NCBI RefSeq assembly: GCF_003001935.1
Contig: NZ_PVNG01000002.1
Coordinates: 124,001-188,000 of the forward strand
Length of the DNA: 64,000 nucleotides
Reading direction: 5' to 3'
Origin: Nonomuraea fuscirosea
GTDB lineage: Bacteria > Actinomycetota > Actinomycetes > Streptosporangiales > Streptosporangiaceae
Both the position numbers and the translations under genes were made by a program. This document shows positions 41,231-50,774 of the stretch, piece after piece. The notes below the pieces were generated by a model that searched no databases, was not told the origin of the DNA, and worked only from the letters and a program-made list of their open reading frames with translations. Within the stretch, counting starts at the first letter, position 1; every line of letters begins with the position of its first letter.

Positions 41231-42793
41231 TTATCGGCGGCGTAACGCCAGCTTGTCCACCTTTCCGTTCGGGTTCGTGGGCAGGGCGTCCAGCACGGTG
41301 ATCGTCTTGGGCACCTTGTAGCCGGCCATGTTGGCCTCCGCCCACGCGAGCAGCGCGTCGGGATCGGGGTCCGCGCCGGGCCGGGGGACGACGTAGGCCA
41401 GCCCGGCCTCGCCCGAGACCGGGTCGGGCACGCCGACGACCGCGGCCTGCGCGAGCGAGCCCTCGCGCAGCAGCAGCGACTCGACCTCGGCGGGGGAGAC
41501 GTTGAACCCGTTGACGATGTAGAGCTCCTTCTTGCGGTCCACGATCGCGAGGTTGCCCGCCTCGTCCAGGACGCCGACGTCACCGGTGTGCAGCCAGCCG
41601 CCGGCGTCGACGACCTCGGCCGTCCTTTCCGGTTCGTCCCAGTAGCCGCGCATCACGCCGTAACCGCGCTGGAGGATCTCGCCGCGTTCGCCGGCCGCGA
41701 CCTCCTTGCCGTCGTCGTCCACGATCTTCACCTCGATGCCCGGCACGGGCCTGCCGGTCGTCGCGGCGACCACCTCGATGGGGTCGCCGGCCCTGGTCAT
41801 GGAGACGACCGTGCCCTCCATCAGCCCGTACGCGTTGATCATGCGTTCCAGCCCGACCCGCTCGACCAGCCGCGTGATCAGGCTGGCCGGCACGGCGGCG
41901 GCCCCGCAGATGGCCACCCGCAGCGACGACACGTCCCAGGAGCCCCGGTCCAGCTCGTCCAGCACCCGGTGGAACAGCGTGGGCGGCCCGGCCAGCACCG
42001 TGACCCGCTGGGAGGAGACGAGCGACATCAGCGACTCCGGGGCGAACACCGGGATCGGGACCATCGTGGCCCGGCGCAGCACACAGGCCACGAGCCCGGC
42101 GTTGAGCCCGAATCCGTGGCTGAACGGGGCGATCACCGGATAGCGGTCGTTCTCGTCCAGCGTGACGATCTCCGACCAGTCCCAGTAGCCGCGCAGGACC
42201 TGGGAGTGGTCGATCATGACGCCCTTGGGGGTGCCGGTGGTGCCGGAGGTGGACATGATCTCGCACAGGTCGCCGGGCCGGACGGCCAGCGCCCGCTCCT
42301 CGGCCGCCGCGAAGGAAACCGGCTCCGCTCCGGAGGAAACCGGCTCCGTTCCGGCGGGAACCCGCTCCGCGAGCGGGTCGCCGGAGGTGATGACGTGCCG
42401 CAGGCCCGGCAACGGCGGCAGCAGCTCCGCCGGCCGCGGATCCGCCGGCCCCGCTCCCGCGATCAGCACCTCCGCGCCCGTCTTCGCGATCAGCTGGGCG
42501 GCCTCGATCCCCTTGTAACGCGCCGACAGCGGCACGATCACCGCGCCCGCGTCCCAGATCCCGAACGCGTGCGTCACCCAGGCCGCCGAGTTCACCCCCC
42601 ACATCGCCACCCGGTCACCGGGGGCCACGCCGAGCGCCATCAGGCGGCGGGCCACGCCGGACGCCCGCTCCCTCAGCTCGGCCAGCGTCAGCCGGGGGCC
42701 GTCCCGCTCGGCGACCACGACGTCGCCGGGATGCCGTTCGGCCTGGTCACGGAGCATGCGGGGGAGCGTCCCCCAGTCCGGCATCGATCCCAT
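41231..42793 (-). CDS. fadD3: FadD3-like acyl-CoA ligase (HIP-CoA synthetase)
   Basis: 520-residue adenylate-forming ligase. P-loop IMSTSGTTGTPKGVMIDH (~185-202), APFSHGFGLNAGLVA, AYGLMEG (A5 motif), GWLHTGDVGVLDEAGNLAIVDRKKELYIVNGFNVSPAEVE (A7-A8) and the A10 lysine in PTNPNGKVDKLALRR. FadD3 attaches CoA to HIP (3aa-H-4a(3'-propanoate)-7ab-methylhexahydro-1,5-indanedione), the step that launches C/D-ring breakdown and generates the KstR2 inducer. Support: it is last in an operon led by a KstR2-like box at 44958. A degenerate 21-bp repeat encodes TEPVSSGAEPVSF around residue 150. ATG 42793 or 42784 may start it. Confidence 0.82.
   Translation of the reverse strand: MGSMPDWGTLPRMLRDQAERHPGDVVVAERDGPRLTLAELRERASGVARRLMALGVAPGDRVAMWGVNSAAWVTHAFGIWDAGAVIVPLSARYKGIEAAQLIAKTGAEVLIAGAGPADPRPAELLPPLPGLRHVITSGDPLAERVPAGTEPVSSGAEPVSFAAAEERALAVRPGDLCEIMSTSGTTGTPKGVMIDHSQVLRGYWDWSEIVTLDENDRYPVIAPFSHGFGLNAGLVACVLRRATMVPIPVFAPESLMSLVSSQRVTVLAGPPTLFHRVLDELDRGSWDVSSLRVAICGAAAVPASLITRLVERVGLERMINAYGLMEGTVVSMTRAGDPIEVVAATTGRPVPGIEVKIVDDDGKEVAAGERGEILQRGYGVMRGYWDEPERTAEVVDAGGWLHTGDVGVLDEAGNLAIVDRKKELYIVNGFNVSPAEVESLLLREGSLAQAAVVGVPDPVSGEAGLAYVVPRPGADPDPDALLAWAEANMAGYKVPKTITVLDALPTNPNGKVDKLALRRR
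42314..42376. repeat. 21-bp degenerate tandem repeat, three units, inside fadD3
   Basis: GGAAACCGGCTCCGCTCCGG plus one base (42314-42334) is followed by a close copy (42335-42355) and a diverged third (42356-42376). In frame it gives the repeated EPVSSGA segment between beta strands of the ligase N-terminal domain. Confidence 0.8.
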
Positions 42794-42806
42794 CGGCTGC
42801 CCCTTC

Positions 42807-43868
42807 TCAGGCGAGCGCGGTCCGGTCCCTTCCGAGGTGGTGGCCGCGTGCGTCGGCGACGGTGCCGGGCGTGGCGGCCTCGGAGATCTCGGGGGCGATC
42901 TCCACGGCGATCGAGACGGGCGTGAGCGCGCGGACGGACTGCTCGATCCGCGCCTTCCACATGGGGTTGCCGACCAGGCTCTCCCGGCCGAACGTCACCG
43001 TCAGCACGGCCGTGTCCAGCGTTCCCCGCCGGTTGACGGCCAGCTCCCACCCGGTCACCCCGTCGATCTTCGACAGCGCCCCGTCGATGCGCGGCAGCGC
43101 CAGCCACACGCCTCTGACCAGCACGTGCTCGCCCACGGTGTGCGCCGGCGCGGGGATGGCCGAGCCGGACGTCCCGGCCACCAGACCGGTCCGCAGCACG
43201 GCGTCGCCGAGCGTGGAGTGCGCGTGCGGGGTGACGACCAGCTCCGCCAGCCCGGCGGCGGGGTCGGCCGCGTCGTCCCGATCGAGGGCCGCGGTCCCGA
43301 GCAGGCCGTCCACGAGCGGTTTGAGCGGATCCTCCTCGGCCGTCCGCCACGCCAGCGCGCCGCCGCCGAACGGGCTGGCCAGCACCTCCGTGACCGTGGC
43401 CCCGAACTCGCCCGCCAGGTGCCCCAGCGTGCGCTTGGAGGCGATCTCCCCGGTCAGGACGATGGTGCCGAGGCCGAGGTCCAGCGGATCCAGCAGGAAC
43501 TCCAGATGCAGGCGGGCCAGCAGGTCCATCGCGCCCGTCGGGGTGGCGACGAGCGTGGTCGCCTTCAGCGCCGACAGGGCGTGGTGCAGCCGCATCCGCC
43601 CGCGCGGGCCCACGGACGCGGCCGCCGCGGCCACGTCCGCCGCCGCGGCCGTCCACAGCGCCCCGGCCGGCTCGGCCAGCGCCACCACCACCCGGTCGCG
43701 GGCACCCACCCCCGCCTCCCGCAGCGCCGCCCCGGTCAGCTCGGCCGCGGCCGCCCGGTCGCCGGGACCGAGGGGGAGCACGCTCGACACGTCGGGGGAG
43801 ACCAGCAGCAGGCCGGTGGCGGATCCCGCGGCGGCCCCGAGGTCGTCGCGGGTCAGCCAGCGCGCCAT
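42807..43868 (-). CDS. Degenerate PaaK-like adenylate-forming protein
   Basis: 353 residues resembling the later part of phenylacetate-CoA ligase: the core helix-strand LHHALSALKATTLVATPTGAMDLL, LGLGTIVLTGEIASKRTLGHLAGEFGATVTEVLASPFGGG (~165-205) and the PaaK C-terminal domain VGEHVLVRGVWLALPRIDGALSKIDGVTGWELAVNRRGTLDTAVLTVTF (~260-310). The SSGTTG P-loop is not visible (the N-terminus has only ATGLLLVSPDVSSVLPLGPGD), and it is ~80 residues shorter than PaaK (~435). It may bind an acyl group or CoA without forming an adenylate. It overlaps the LLM gene by ATGA and precedes fadD3 by 13 bp, so it is a fixed member of this KstR2 operon. Confidence 0.65.
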   Translation of the reverse strand: MARWLTRDDLGAAAGSATGLLLVSPDVSSVLPLGPGDRAAAAELTGAALREAGVGARDRVVVALAEPAGALWTAAAADVAAAAASVGPRGRMRLHHALSALKATTLVATPTGAMDLLARLHLEFLLDPLDLGLGTIVLTGEIASKRTLGHLAGEFGATVTEVLASPFGGGALAWRTAEEDPLKPLVDGLLGTAALDRDDAADPAAGLAELVVTPHAHSTLGDAVLRTGLVAGTSGSAIPAPAHTVGEHVLVRGVWLALPRIDGALSKIDGVTGWELAVNRRGTLDTAVLTVTFGRESLVGNPMWKARIEQSVRALTPVSIAVEIAPEISEAATPGTVADARGHHLGRDRTALA

Positions 43869-44935
43869 CAGCGCATCACGTCCTTCATGAACAGGGTGAT
43901 CGAGTCGCACACCCGCTCGTGCGCCAGCCCGCCCACCTGCGCCTGGATGATCAGATCGGTCGCGCCCGCCTCGGCGATCCTGGCCAGCGCCTTGCGCGAG
44001 CCGGCCACGTCGTCCACCACCACCATCAGGTGCTCGCGCAGCGTGGCCATGGACTCCTCCGGCGGCATCCCGGCCGCCAGTTGCCCGAGCACGCGGTGCG
44101 TGGCGTGGCGGGCGTCGTAGTAGTCGGGCGGGGTGACGAGGTTGACCTGGCGCCGGATGTACCACAGGACGGCGTCGGCGGCCGTGGCGGTGGCCTCGTC
44201 CCTGGTGGGGGCCACGAACCAGGGGATCATGAGCGCGACCCGGCGCTCGGAGGGGTCGAAGCCGTGCTCCGCCAGACACTCCCGATATCTCGCGATGTCG
44301 GCGGCGACGTCGTCGATGCCCTTGAGCATCGTCATGCCGAGCAGGTTGTACCCGCGCCGGGCGGCGGCCAGGTAGCCCTCCAGGGAGGTCGAGGCCACCC
44401 AGACCGGCGGATGAGGCTGCTGGGCCGGGCGGGGATAGACGGCCACGTCCGGGATCTCGAAGAACTCGTTCGACCGGCTGACCGGCTCGCCGTCGGCCTC
44501 CCAGATGGCGAGCGTGGCCTCCAGGGAGTCCTCCCAGATCTGCCGCGACTTCTCGAACGGCCGCTGGAACGCCTGGTACTCCAGCGGGGAGGCCCCGCGG
44601 CCGGTGCCGAAGTCCACCCGCCCGCCGCTCAGCACGTCCAGCGTGGCGACACGCTCGGCCGTGCGGATCGGGGACTGGAACGGCAGCAGCACCACCCCGA
44701 GCCCGAGCCTGATCCGCTCGGTGCGCTGGGAGATGGCGGCCAGGACCAGGTCGGGGGCGGAGGAGTGGGAGAAGCCCCTGGTGAAGTGATGCTCCACGAA
44801 CCAGGCAGCCTCGAAGCCCAGCCTGTCGCCCAGGACGACCTGGTCGATCACGTTCTGGAACGCCCGCTGCTCGACCTCGCGGGTGCGGCCGCGGACCTCC
44901 AGTTCGTACCCCAGGCTGATCCGTAGGGACGTCAT
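43868..44935 (-). CDS. LLM-class flavin-dependent oxidoreductase
   Basis: 355-residue bacterial-luciferase-like TIM barrel: ISLGYELEVRGRTREVEQ, VLGDRLGFEAAWFVEHHFTRGFSHSSAPDLVLAAISQRT (~35-75), LGLGVVLLPFQSPIRTAERVATLDVLSGGRVDFGTGRGASPLEYQAF (~80-130), and LMIPWFVAPTRDEA. Such enzymes use FMNH2 (or F420H2) to insert oxygen or reduce substrates. ATG 44935 is preferred over 44962, since the latter falls in the operator. First gene of an operon continuing into the PaaK-like gene and fadD3 behind a KstR2-like box. The KstR2-controlled flavin reductase at 21.1 kb could supply its reduced flavin; this is inference. Confidence 0.85.
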   Translation of the reverse strand: MTSLRISLGYELEVRGRTREVEQRAFQNVIDQVVLGDRLGFEAAWFVEHHFTRGFSHSSAPDLVLAAISQRTERIRLGLGVVLLPFQSPIRTAERVATLDVLSGGRVDFGTGRGASPLEYQAFQRPFEKSRQIWEDSLEATLAIWEADGEPVSRSNEFFEIPDVAVYPRPAQQPHPPVWVASTSLEGYLAAARRGYNLLGMTMLKGIDDVAADIARYRECLAEHGFDPSERRVALMIPWFVAPTRDEATATAADAVLWYIRRQVNLVTPPDYYDARHATHRVLGQLAAGMPPEESMATLREHLMVVVDDVAGSRKALARIAEAGATDLIIQAQVGGLAHERVCDSITLFMKDVMR

Positions 44936-44957
44936 CGCGCCTCCGGCGTTATAGGAA

Positions 44958-44971
44958 ACCAAGCGCTCGCT
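44958..44971. promoter_or_regulatory. KstR2 operator of the LLM-PaaK-like-fadD3 operon
   Basis: ACCAAGCGCTCGCT matches 9 of 10 fixed positions; the flanks extend the symmetry to an 18-bp near-palindrome ACCAAGCGCTCGCTTGGT (44958-44975). It is 22 bp upstream of the LLM ATG, and 54 bp upstream of the divergent gene at 45026, which it could also control. Confidence 0.82.
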
Positions 44972-45025
44972 TGGTAGAGCGTATCAGCGGCAAAGACTTG
45001 CGGGAAGGGCGCGGCGGCGATCAGA

Positions 45026-45514
45026 GTGATGCTCGTGAAGCGAAAGCACGCGTTGCGGCGGCCGAAGAGCGGCACGCCTTCCGAGCACGGCGACGGGCTC
45101 TCGCTCACCGGCGCCCGCCGGTACTACGAGGCCTTCGGCAGGGTGATGGCCGCGCTGGCGGCCGAGGCCGAGTTCATCGAGTCGTGCCGCGATCTGACCT
45201 GGTGGCGCGGCGCCGACCACAGCTGGCACATCGAGTGGCGCGACGGCCCCTTCGCGTCCGAGGTGGCCGATCTGCTCGCCGAGCAGATCCGCGACCCAGC
45301 CCACGACGGCTCGCTGGTCGCGGGGGCGGGTCCGGCCGGCGCCGGCTCGGCCGTGCTCGACGTGATGGGCGTGCGGTTCGAGCTGCGCGCGATCGACCCG
45401 ATGGGGCGGGCCGGCGTCCGCGCCCGTCCCGGCTTCTGGCGCCTGACCGAGGCTCTCGACACCACCCGCCGCACCAACACCCGCCACCCCTGGGAAGAGC
45501 TCCTCGGCGGCTGA
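45026..45514 (+). CDS. Conserved-looking hypothetical protein, possibly KstR2-controlled
   Basis: 162 residues, no family recognised. After a basic start (KRKHALRRPKSGTPSEHG) comes LSLTGARRYYEAFGRVMAALAAEAEFIESCRDLTWWRGADHSWHIEWRDGPFASEVADLLAEQI, an amphipathic helix plus strand pair, and VMGVRFELRAIDPM. Candidate starts are GTG 45026, ATG 45029 and GTG 45035. It is divergent from the LLM operon across a KstR2 box and ends 32 bp from the convergent FadE gene, so coding content is well bounded. No signal peptide or membrane helix. Confidence 0.65.
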   Translation: MMLVKRKHALRRPKSGTPSEHGDGLSLTGARRYYEAFGRVMAALAAEAEFIESCRDLTWWRGADHSWHIEWRDGPFASEVADLLAEQIRDPAHDGSLVAGAGPAGAGSAVLDVMGVRFELRAIDPMGRAGVRARPGFWRLTEALDTTRRTNTRHPWEELLGG

Positions 45515-45546
45515 CCCGGCCCCGAGCCGCTATCGGGGCTTCCGGC

Positions 45547-46503
45547 TCAGGCGCCGCCGTCGAAGACGTGCGCGGCGAGCCGGGCGCGATGCGCCTGCGG
45601 CGGGCCGAACAGCTGCGCGTCCGACGTGGCCCGCTTGAAGTAGCGATGCGCGGGATGCTCCCAGGTGATCCCGATCCCGCCGTGCACCTGGATGTTCTCT
45701 CCCGCCGCCGTCAGATACGCCTCCGTGCAGTACGACCCCGCCACCGCCGCCGACACCTCGTCCTCGGCCGCCGCCCCCGCCGCCGACCTGGCCGACTCCA
45801 CCAGGAGCAGCAGGTCGGCCAGCTTGTGCTTGATCGCCTGGAACGACCCGATCGGCCGCCCGAACTGGTGCCGGCGCAGGGCGTGCTCGACCGCCATGTC
45901 CAGGCACCGCTGCGCCCCGCCCACCTGCTCGGCCGCCAGGGCGGCGATCCCGAGGTCGCGTACGCGCGCCCAGGCGGTGTCGTCGCCCAGCCGGCGTACC
46001 GGGGTGTCGCGGAAGGACAGCCGCTGCAGCGGCCGGCTCTCGTCCATCGTCCGGTACGTCTCCCGCTCCGCGGGCACGGCCTCGACCAGCGACCCCGCGG
46101 CGTACAGGAGCACCAGTTCGCCCTCCAGCGCGTACGGCACCACCCCGGTGAGCAGGTCGCCCTCCAGCCGCAGCTCGCCGTCGCCCGGCAGCACCACGGT
46201 CGCCGTCGTCTCCCCGCCGGCCAGCGCCGTCAGCACCCGCTCGTCCCCGCACGCCCTGGCCGCCTCGACGGCCATGACCGCCGACTGCAGGAAGGGATGC
46301 GGGGACAGCGCGCGTCCCAGCTCCTCGGCCACCGCGGCCGTCTCCGCCGGGCCGCAGCCCGCGCCGCCGTACCGCTCGGGGACGAGCAGCCCGGCGATCC
46401 CCACGGCGTTCGCGAACGTCCGCCACGAGGCGGCGGGACGGGCGTCGAGATAGTCGCGGACCACGGCGCGGAGATCGTCGGCGAGCGTCACGCGATCCAC
46501 CAT
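45547..46503 (-). CDS. Short acyl-CoA dehydrogenase (FadE32/FadE33-like)
   Basis: 318-residue acyl-CoA dehydrogenase subunit. ANAVGIAGLLVPERYGGAGCGPAETAAVAEELGRAL, then RDLGIAALAAEQVGGAQRCLDMAVEHALRRHQFGRPIGSFQAIKHKLADLLLLVESARSAA and ENIQVHGGIGITWEHPAHRYFKRA. It is ~60 residues shorter than normal FadE proteins, as are the FadE32 and FadE33 subunits of the KstR2 regulon, which act as heteromers. No full-length FadE31 partner lies in the window. The frame opens at TTG 46509, but ATG 46503 or GTG 46500 is likelier. A KstR2-like box touches the start codon. Confidence 0.82.
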   Translation of the reverse strand: MVDRVTLADDLRAVVRDYLDARPAASWRTFANAVGIAGLLVPERYGGAGCGPAETAAVAEELGRALSPHPFLQSAVMAVEAARACGDERVLTALAGGETTATVVLPGDGELRLEGDLLTGVVPYALEGELVLLYAAGSLVEAVPAERETYRTMDESRPLQRLSFRDTPVRRLGDDTAWARVRDLGIAALAAEQVGGAQRCLDMAVEHALRRHQFGRPIGSFQAIKHKLADLLLLVESARSAAGAAAEDEVSAAVAGSYCTEAYLTAAGENIQVHGGIGITWEHPAHRYFKRATSDAQLFGPPQAHRARLAAHVFDGGA

Positions 46504-46504
46504 A

Positions 46505-46518
46505 ACCAAGCGATTGCT
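46505..46518. promoter_or_regulatory. KstR2 operator at the short fadE gene
   Basis: ACCAAGCGATTGCT matches the consensus at 9 of 10 positions (CTTG changed to ATTG). It begins one base upstream of the likely ATG 46503, so bound repressor would cover the initiation region. Confidence 0.78.
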
Positions 46519-46625
46519 TGTTTTGGATTGCGGATGACCGAAATTTGCCTTTTCTGGATGGATACATAGTCTGAATGCGGTTGTCCCCAGATTTACCAGG
46601 TGAGGGGTTGACCAGGGAATCGGAG

Positions 46626-47297
46626 ATGAACGACACGACCATCGACTACGCCGACTTCGCCGAGTACGACCGGCGTCAACGTGCCATCGAACGTCATCTG
46701 CTGGCGGCCTTCCTCGGCGGACTGGCCGTCGGACTGCTGGGCATGCTGCTTTCCGGGATCGGTCCCCGCTGGTTCGGGCAGCTCTACGACCCTTACGCCT
46801 ACCTTGCCCTCTCCCTCGCCGTGGGCGTGAGCGCCTCCGGATTCGGCTGGGCGCTGGTGACCACGTTCCTCGCGGCGGTCTCCACGCTGGTCGCGGCGAT
46901 CGGCGCGACCGCCCTGCGCGGCGGCGAGGCCTTCGACGTCATCGGCGGCAGCGCCGTCGGGCTCAACTGGACGCTCGGCCTGCTCGTGCTGCTGGGCCTG
47001 CTGGCGTACGTCACCCGCAGGGACGACGGCTGGGGCGACGTGGCCGCGGGCGCGGTCGGCGCCGCGCTGATCACCGACGTGGTGGACCGGGCCACCCCCG
47101 GCTTCATCGACAGCGACCAGTCGTTCTGGCCCGGCCCCGCGGTGGCCGCCGGGGTGCTCGCCGTGGGCCTGGTGCTCTTCCTGCGCAGGAACGCGGGCGG
47201 ACGGGTACGCGCGCTGGCGATGTCGGCGGTGTTCGCGGCCCTGTTCACGTTCTGCCTGGCCGCCTTCGTGGCGGGCTGGTTCCCCCTGGCCGCCTGA
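46626..47297 (+). CDS. Integral membrane protein of unknown function
   Basis: 223 residues: an acidic cytoplasmic start (NDTTIDYADFAEYDRRQRAIERH) and about six membrane helices, e.g. LLAAFLGGLAVGLLGMLL, YAYLALSLAVGVSASGFGWALVTTFLAAVSTLVAAI, LNWTLGLLVLLGLLAYV, VAAGVLAVGLVLFL and ALAMSAVFAALFTFCLAAFVAGWF. No transporter or enzyme signature was recognised. ATG 46626 has GGAG directly adjacent, which is close for a Shine-Dalgarno. It stands alone between the fadE operator and proS. Confidence 0.75.
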   Translation: MNDTTIDYADFAEYDRRQRAIERHLLAAFLGGLAVGLLGMLLSGIGPRWFGQLYDPYAYLALSLAVGVSASGFGWALVTTFLAAVSTLVAAIGATALRGGEAFDVIGGSAVGLNWTLGLLVLLGLLAYVTRRDDGWGDVAAGAVGAALITDVVDRATPGFIDSDQSFWPGPAVAAGVLAVGLVLFLRRNAGGRVRALAMSAVFAALFTFCLAAFVAGWFPLAA

Positions 47298-47416
47298 TCT
47301 CCCGGCGTCGCGGCCTGCCGCGTGGTCTGACGCCGCACTCGATAAGCCCGAGCGCGGCGCTCCTCCGACTCGATAGCCTGTAGTCCTTCACATCCAGGTT
47401 CGAGCAAGGAGTAGCC

Positions 47417-49162
47417 GTGTTGCTGCGCATGTCGTCGTTGTTTCTTCGCACCCTGCGGGACGACCCGGCAGACGCGGAAGTCCCGAGCCACAAGCTCCTG
47501 GTCCGCGCCGGCTATGTCCGCCGCGTGGCCCCCGGCATCTACTCCTGGCTCCCTCTCGGCAAGATGGTGCTGGAGAACGTCGCGAGGATCGTCCGCGAGG
47601 AAATGAACCGCATGGGCGGCCAGGAAGTGCTCTTCCCCGCGCTGCTGCCCCGCGAATACTACGAGGCGACCGGCCGCTGGACCGAATACGGCGACACGCT
47701 CTTCCGCCTCAAGGACCGTAAGGGCGCCGACTATCTTCTCGGTCCCACGCACGAGGAGCTCTTCGCCGACATGGTCAAGAGCGAATACTCCTCCTACAAG
47801 GACTATCCGGTCACCCTTTACCAGATTCAGACCAAATATCGGGACGAAGCGCGGCCCAGGGCGGGCATCCTGCGCGGCCGCGAGTTCCTGATGAAGGACT
47901 CCTACTCCTTCGACCTCGACGACGACGGGCTCAAGCGCTCCTACGAGCAGCACCGCGAGACCTACATCCGCACGTTCGACCGCCTCGGCATCACCTACAA
48001 GATCGTCTTCGCCACGTCGGGCGCCATGGGCGGCTCGGCCTCCGAGGAGTTCCTGGCGCCCACGCCCACCGGCGAGGACACGTTCGTGGCCTGCCACTCC
48101 TGCGGCTACGCGGCCAACGCCGAGGCCGTCGTCACCACCGCGCCCGCCGCCCGTCCCGTCGAGGACGCCGCGCCGCTGCGGGTCCTCGACACCCCCGGCA
48201 CCCCGACCATCGAGACGCTGGTCGACTACGTCAACGAGCACCACGGCCTGTCCGTCACCGCCGCCGACACGCTCAAGAACGTCGTCGTCAAGGTCGTCAC
48301 GCCCGGCTCCGACAAGTTCGAGACGCTGGTCGTCGGCGTGCCCGGCGACCGCGAGGTGGACTTCAAGCGCCTTGAGGCGGCGCTGGCGCCCGGCGAGCCG
48401 GCCATCTTCGAGGCCGCCGACTTCGCCAGGCACCCCGGCCTCGTCCGCGGCTACATCGGCCCGCAGGTCCTGCGTGAGCTCGGCATCCGTTACCTCGTCG
48501 ACCCCCGCGTCGTCACCGGCACGGCCTGGGTGACCGGCGCCAACGAGCCCGGCAAGCACGCCGTCGACGTGGTCGCCGGCCGTGACTTCACTCCTGACGG
48601 CACCATCGAGGCCGCCGAGGTGCGCGCCGGCGACCCGTGCCCCCGCTGCGGCGCCGAGCTGTCCATCGACCGGGGCATCGAGATCGGCCACATCTTCCAG
48701 CTCGGCCGCAAATACGCCGACGCGGCCGGCCTCGACGCGCTCGGCCCCGACGGCAAGCCCATCCGCGTCACCATGGGCTCCTACGGCATCGGCGTCTCCC
48801 GCGCGGTGGCGGTCATCGCCGAGCAGGCCCACGACCGGCTCGGGCTGGTGTGGCCGCGCGAGGTCGCGCCCGCCGACGTGCACATCGTCGGCACCGGCAA
48901 GGAGAACCAGGTGGAGGCCGCCCTGGAGCTGGGGGCCGAGCTGGAGTCGCGCGGCCTGCGGGTCCTGGTCGACGACCGGGCGCAGGTCTCGCCCGGCGTG
49001 AAGTTCAAGGACGCAGAGCTGCTCGGCCTGCCCACGATCGTGGTCGTCGGGCGCGGGCTCTCGCAGGGCGTGGTGGAGCTGCGCGACCGGGTGACCGGCG
49101 AGAAGTCGGAGATCCCGCTCGCCGAGGCCGCCGACCGCGTCATGGCCGCCGCCACCGCCTGA
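47417..49162 (+). CDS. proS: Prolyl-tRNA synthetase, bacterial type with editing domain
   Basis: 581-residue class II synthetase charging tRNA-Pro. Motif 1 region ([41 protein letters not shown]), motif 2 ([31 protein letters not shown]), a YbaK-type editing insertion (~210-390, with [34 protein letters not shown]), then motif 3 ([18 protein letters not shown]) and an anticodon-binding domain ([34 protein letters not shown]). Length and order match the E. coli-like form. GTG 47417 follows AAGGAG by five bases. Single-gene transcript. Confidence 0.97.
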   Translation: MLLRMSSLFLRTLRDDPADAEVPSHKLLVRAGYVRRVAPGIYSWLPLGKMVLENVARIVREEMNRMGGQEVLFPALLPREYYEATGRWTEYGDTLFRLKDRKGADYLLGPTHEELFADMVKSEYSSYKDYPVTLYQIQTKYRDEARPRAGILRGREFLMKDSYSFDLDDDGLKRSYEQHRETYIRTFDRLGITYKIVFATSGAMGGSASEEFLAPTPTGEDTFVACHSCGYAANAEAVVTTAPAARPVEDAAPLRVLDTPGTPTIETLVDYVNEHHGLSVTAADTLKNVVVKVVTPGSDKFETLVVGVPGDREVDFKRLEAALAPGEPAIFEAADFARHPGLVRGYIGPQVLRELGIRYLVDPRVVTGTAWVTGANEPGKHAVDVVAGRDFTPDGTIEAAEVRAGDPCPRCGAELSIDRGIEIGHIFQLGRKYADAAGLDALGPDGKPIRVTMGSYGIGVSRAVAVIAEQAHDRLGLVWPREVAPADVHIVGTGKENQVEAALELGAELESRGLRVLVDDRAQVSPGVKFKDAELLGLPTIVVVGRGLSQGVVELRDRVTGEKSEIPLAEAADRVMAAATA

Positions 49163-49273
49163 GCCACCACCGCCTCGGCCGGGGCCGGCAGTCACGCCGG
49201 CCCCGGCCTTCGGCGCGCCTGCCCGCCGAACAAGGTTCACCGCGTGGGGCTCGCCAGGGCGGGCCGGGGCGGG

Positions 49274-50773
49274 TCAGCCGGCGGGCAGGGCGGGCTTCGT
49301 CCGCCGCCGTACGACCACCGGCCCGACCAGGCACGCCACCGCGATGAGCAGGATCACCAGCGACACCGGCCGGGTCACGAACACCGTCGGGTCCCCTTCG
49401 CTGAAGGCCAGCGCCCGCCGGAACTGCACCTCCATCAACGGCCCCAGCACCGCCCCCAGGATCAGCGGCGCCACCGGATACCCGGCCCGGTGCAACACCC
49501 ACCCGAGCAGCCCGAACCCGTACGCGATCAGCACCTCGAACACGCTCTGCGAGATCGAGTAGACGCCCAGCGTGGCGAACGTCAGGATCGCCGCCGTCAG
49601 CAGCGCCGGCGGGACGCTCAGCAGCTTCACCCAGACCCGGATCAGCGGCAGGTTCAGCACCAGCAGCATCACGTTGCCGATGTAGAGGCTGGCGATCAGC
49701 GTCCACACCAGCACCGGCTGCTGGTCGAAGAGCTGCGGCCCCGGCTGCACGTTGTAGATCTGGAACGCGATCAGCAGCATGCTGGCCGTCGCCGAGGTCG
49801 GGATGCCCAGCGTGAGCAGCGGCACCAGCACCCCGGAGAACGCCGCGTTGTTGGCCGCCTCGGGCCCGGCCACGCCCTCGATGGCCCCCTGCCCGAACTC
49901 CTCCTTGTGCTTCGACAGCCGCTTCTCCACGTTGTAGCTCAGGAACGTGGGCAGCTCGGCCCCGCCCGCCGGCAGCGAGCCGATGGGCAGTCCGAACAGC
50001 GTCCCGCGCAGCCACGGCCGCCACGACCGCCGCCAGTCCTCCCGCGTCATGCCGACCCTCCCGGCCACGGTGACGGGCGGTTGCGCGGGCCGGTGCCGCG
50101 CGGCGGCCGTGGAGACGGCCTCGGCCACCGCGAACAGCCCCACCGCGACCGCCACCACCGACAGGCCCTCGTACAGCTCGGGCACCCCGAAGGCGAAGCG
50201 CGGCTGGCCGGTCATCCGGTCGATGCCGACCATGCCGATCGTCAGCCCGATGAACAGGCTCGACAACCCCCGGACGATCGAGTCCCCCATCAGCGAGGTG
50301 ACCGTCACGAACGCGAGTACCATGATCGAGAAGTACTCGGCCGGCTGGATCAGCTTGGCGATGTTCGACATGCCGGGGGCGAGGAACGTGATGACGACCG
50401 TGGAGATCGTGCCGGCCACGAACGAGCCGATGGCCGCCGTCGCCAGCGCCGCCCCCGCCCGGCCGCGCCGGGCCATCGGATAGCCCTCCAGCGTGGTCGG
50501 GATCGAGGCCGTCTCGCCCGGGATGTTGAGCAGGATCGCGGTGGTCGAGCCGCCGTACATTCCGCCGTAGTAGATCCCGGCGAACATCACGAACGCCCCG
50601 ACGGGGTCGAACACGAACGTCAGCGGCAGCAGCAACGCGATCGTGGTGGCCGGCCCGAGCCCCGGCAGCACGCCCACGAGCGTGCCGACGGTGACGCCGA
50701 GCATGGCCAGCAGCAGGTTCTGCAGGCTCAGCGCGTGGCCGAACCCGTCGAGCAGGTTGCCCAGCACGTCCAT
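49274..50773 (-). CDS. tctA: Tripartite tricarboxylate transporter permease TctA
   Basis: 499 residues with about ten membrane helices. The family signature is [20 protein letters not shown] near residue 40 and [42 protein letters not shown] around 68-110. The second half repeats the pattern ([45 protein letters not shown]). It is the large membrane subunit of a secondary carboxylate uptake system working with TctB and the binding protein TctC. It follows tctB by one base in the operon hydrolase-tctC-tctB-tctA. Confidence 0.95.
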   Translation of the reverse strand: MDVLGNLLDGFGHALSLQNLLLAMLGVTVGTLVGVLPGLGPATTIALLLPLTFVFDPVGAFVMFAGIYYGGMYGGSTTAILLNIPGETASIPTTLEGYPMARRGRAGAALATAAIGSFVAGTISTVVITFLAPGMSNIAKLIQPAEYFSIMVLAFVTVTSLMGDSIVRGLSSLFIGLTIGMVGIDRMTGQPRFAFGVPELYEGLSVVAVAVGLFAVAEAVSTAAARHRPAQPPVTVAGRVGMTREDWRRSWRPWLRGTLFGLPIGSLPAGGAELPTFLSYNVEKRLSKHKEEFGQGAIEGVAGPEAANNAAFSGVLVPLLTLGIPTSATASMLLIAFQIYNVQPGPQLFDQQPVLVWTLIASLYIGNVMLLVLNLPLIRVWVKLLSVPPALLTAAILTFATLGVYSISQSVFEVLIAYGFGLLGWVLHRAGYPVAPLILGAVLGPLMEVQFRRALAFSEGDPTVFVTRPVSLVILLIAVACLVGPVVVRRRTKPALPAG

Positions 50774-50774
50774 C

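Noticed and set aside
46799..49240. 813-codon minus-strand frame over proS
   Set aside because: Antisense shadow; proS has all class II motifs.
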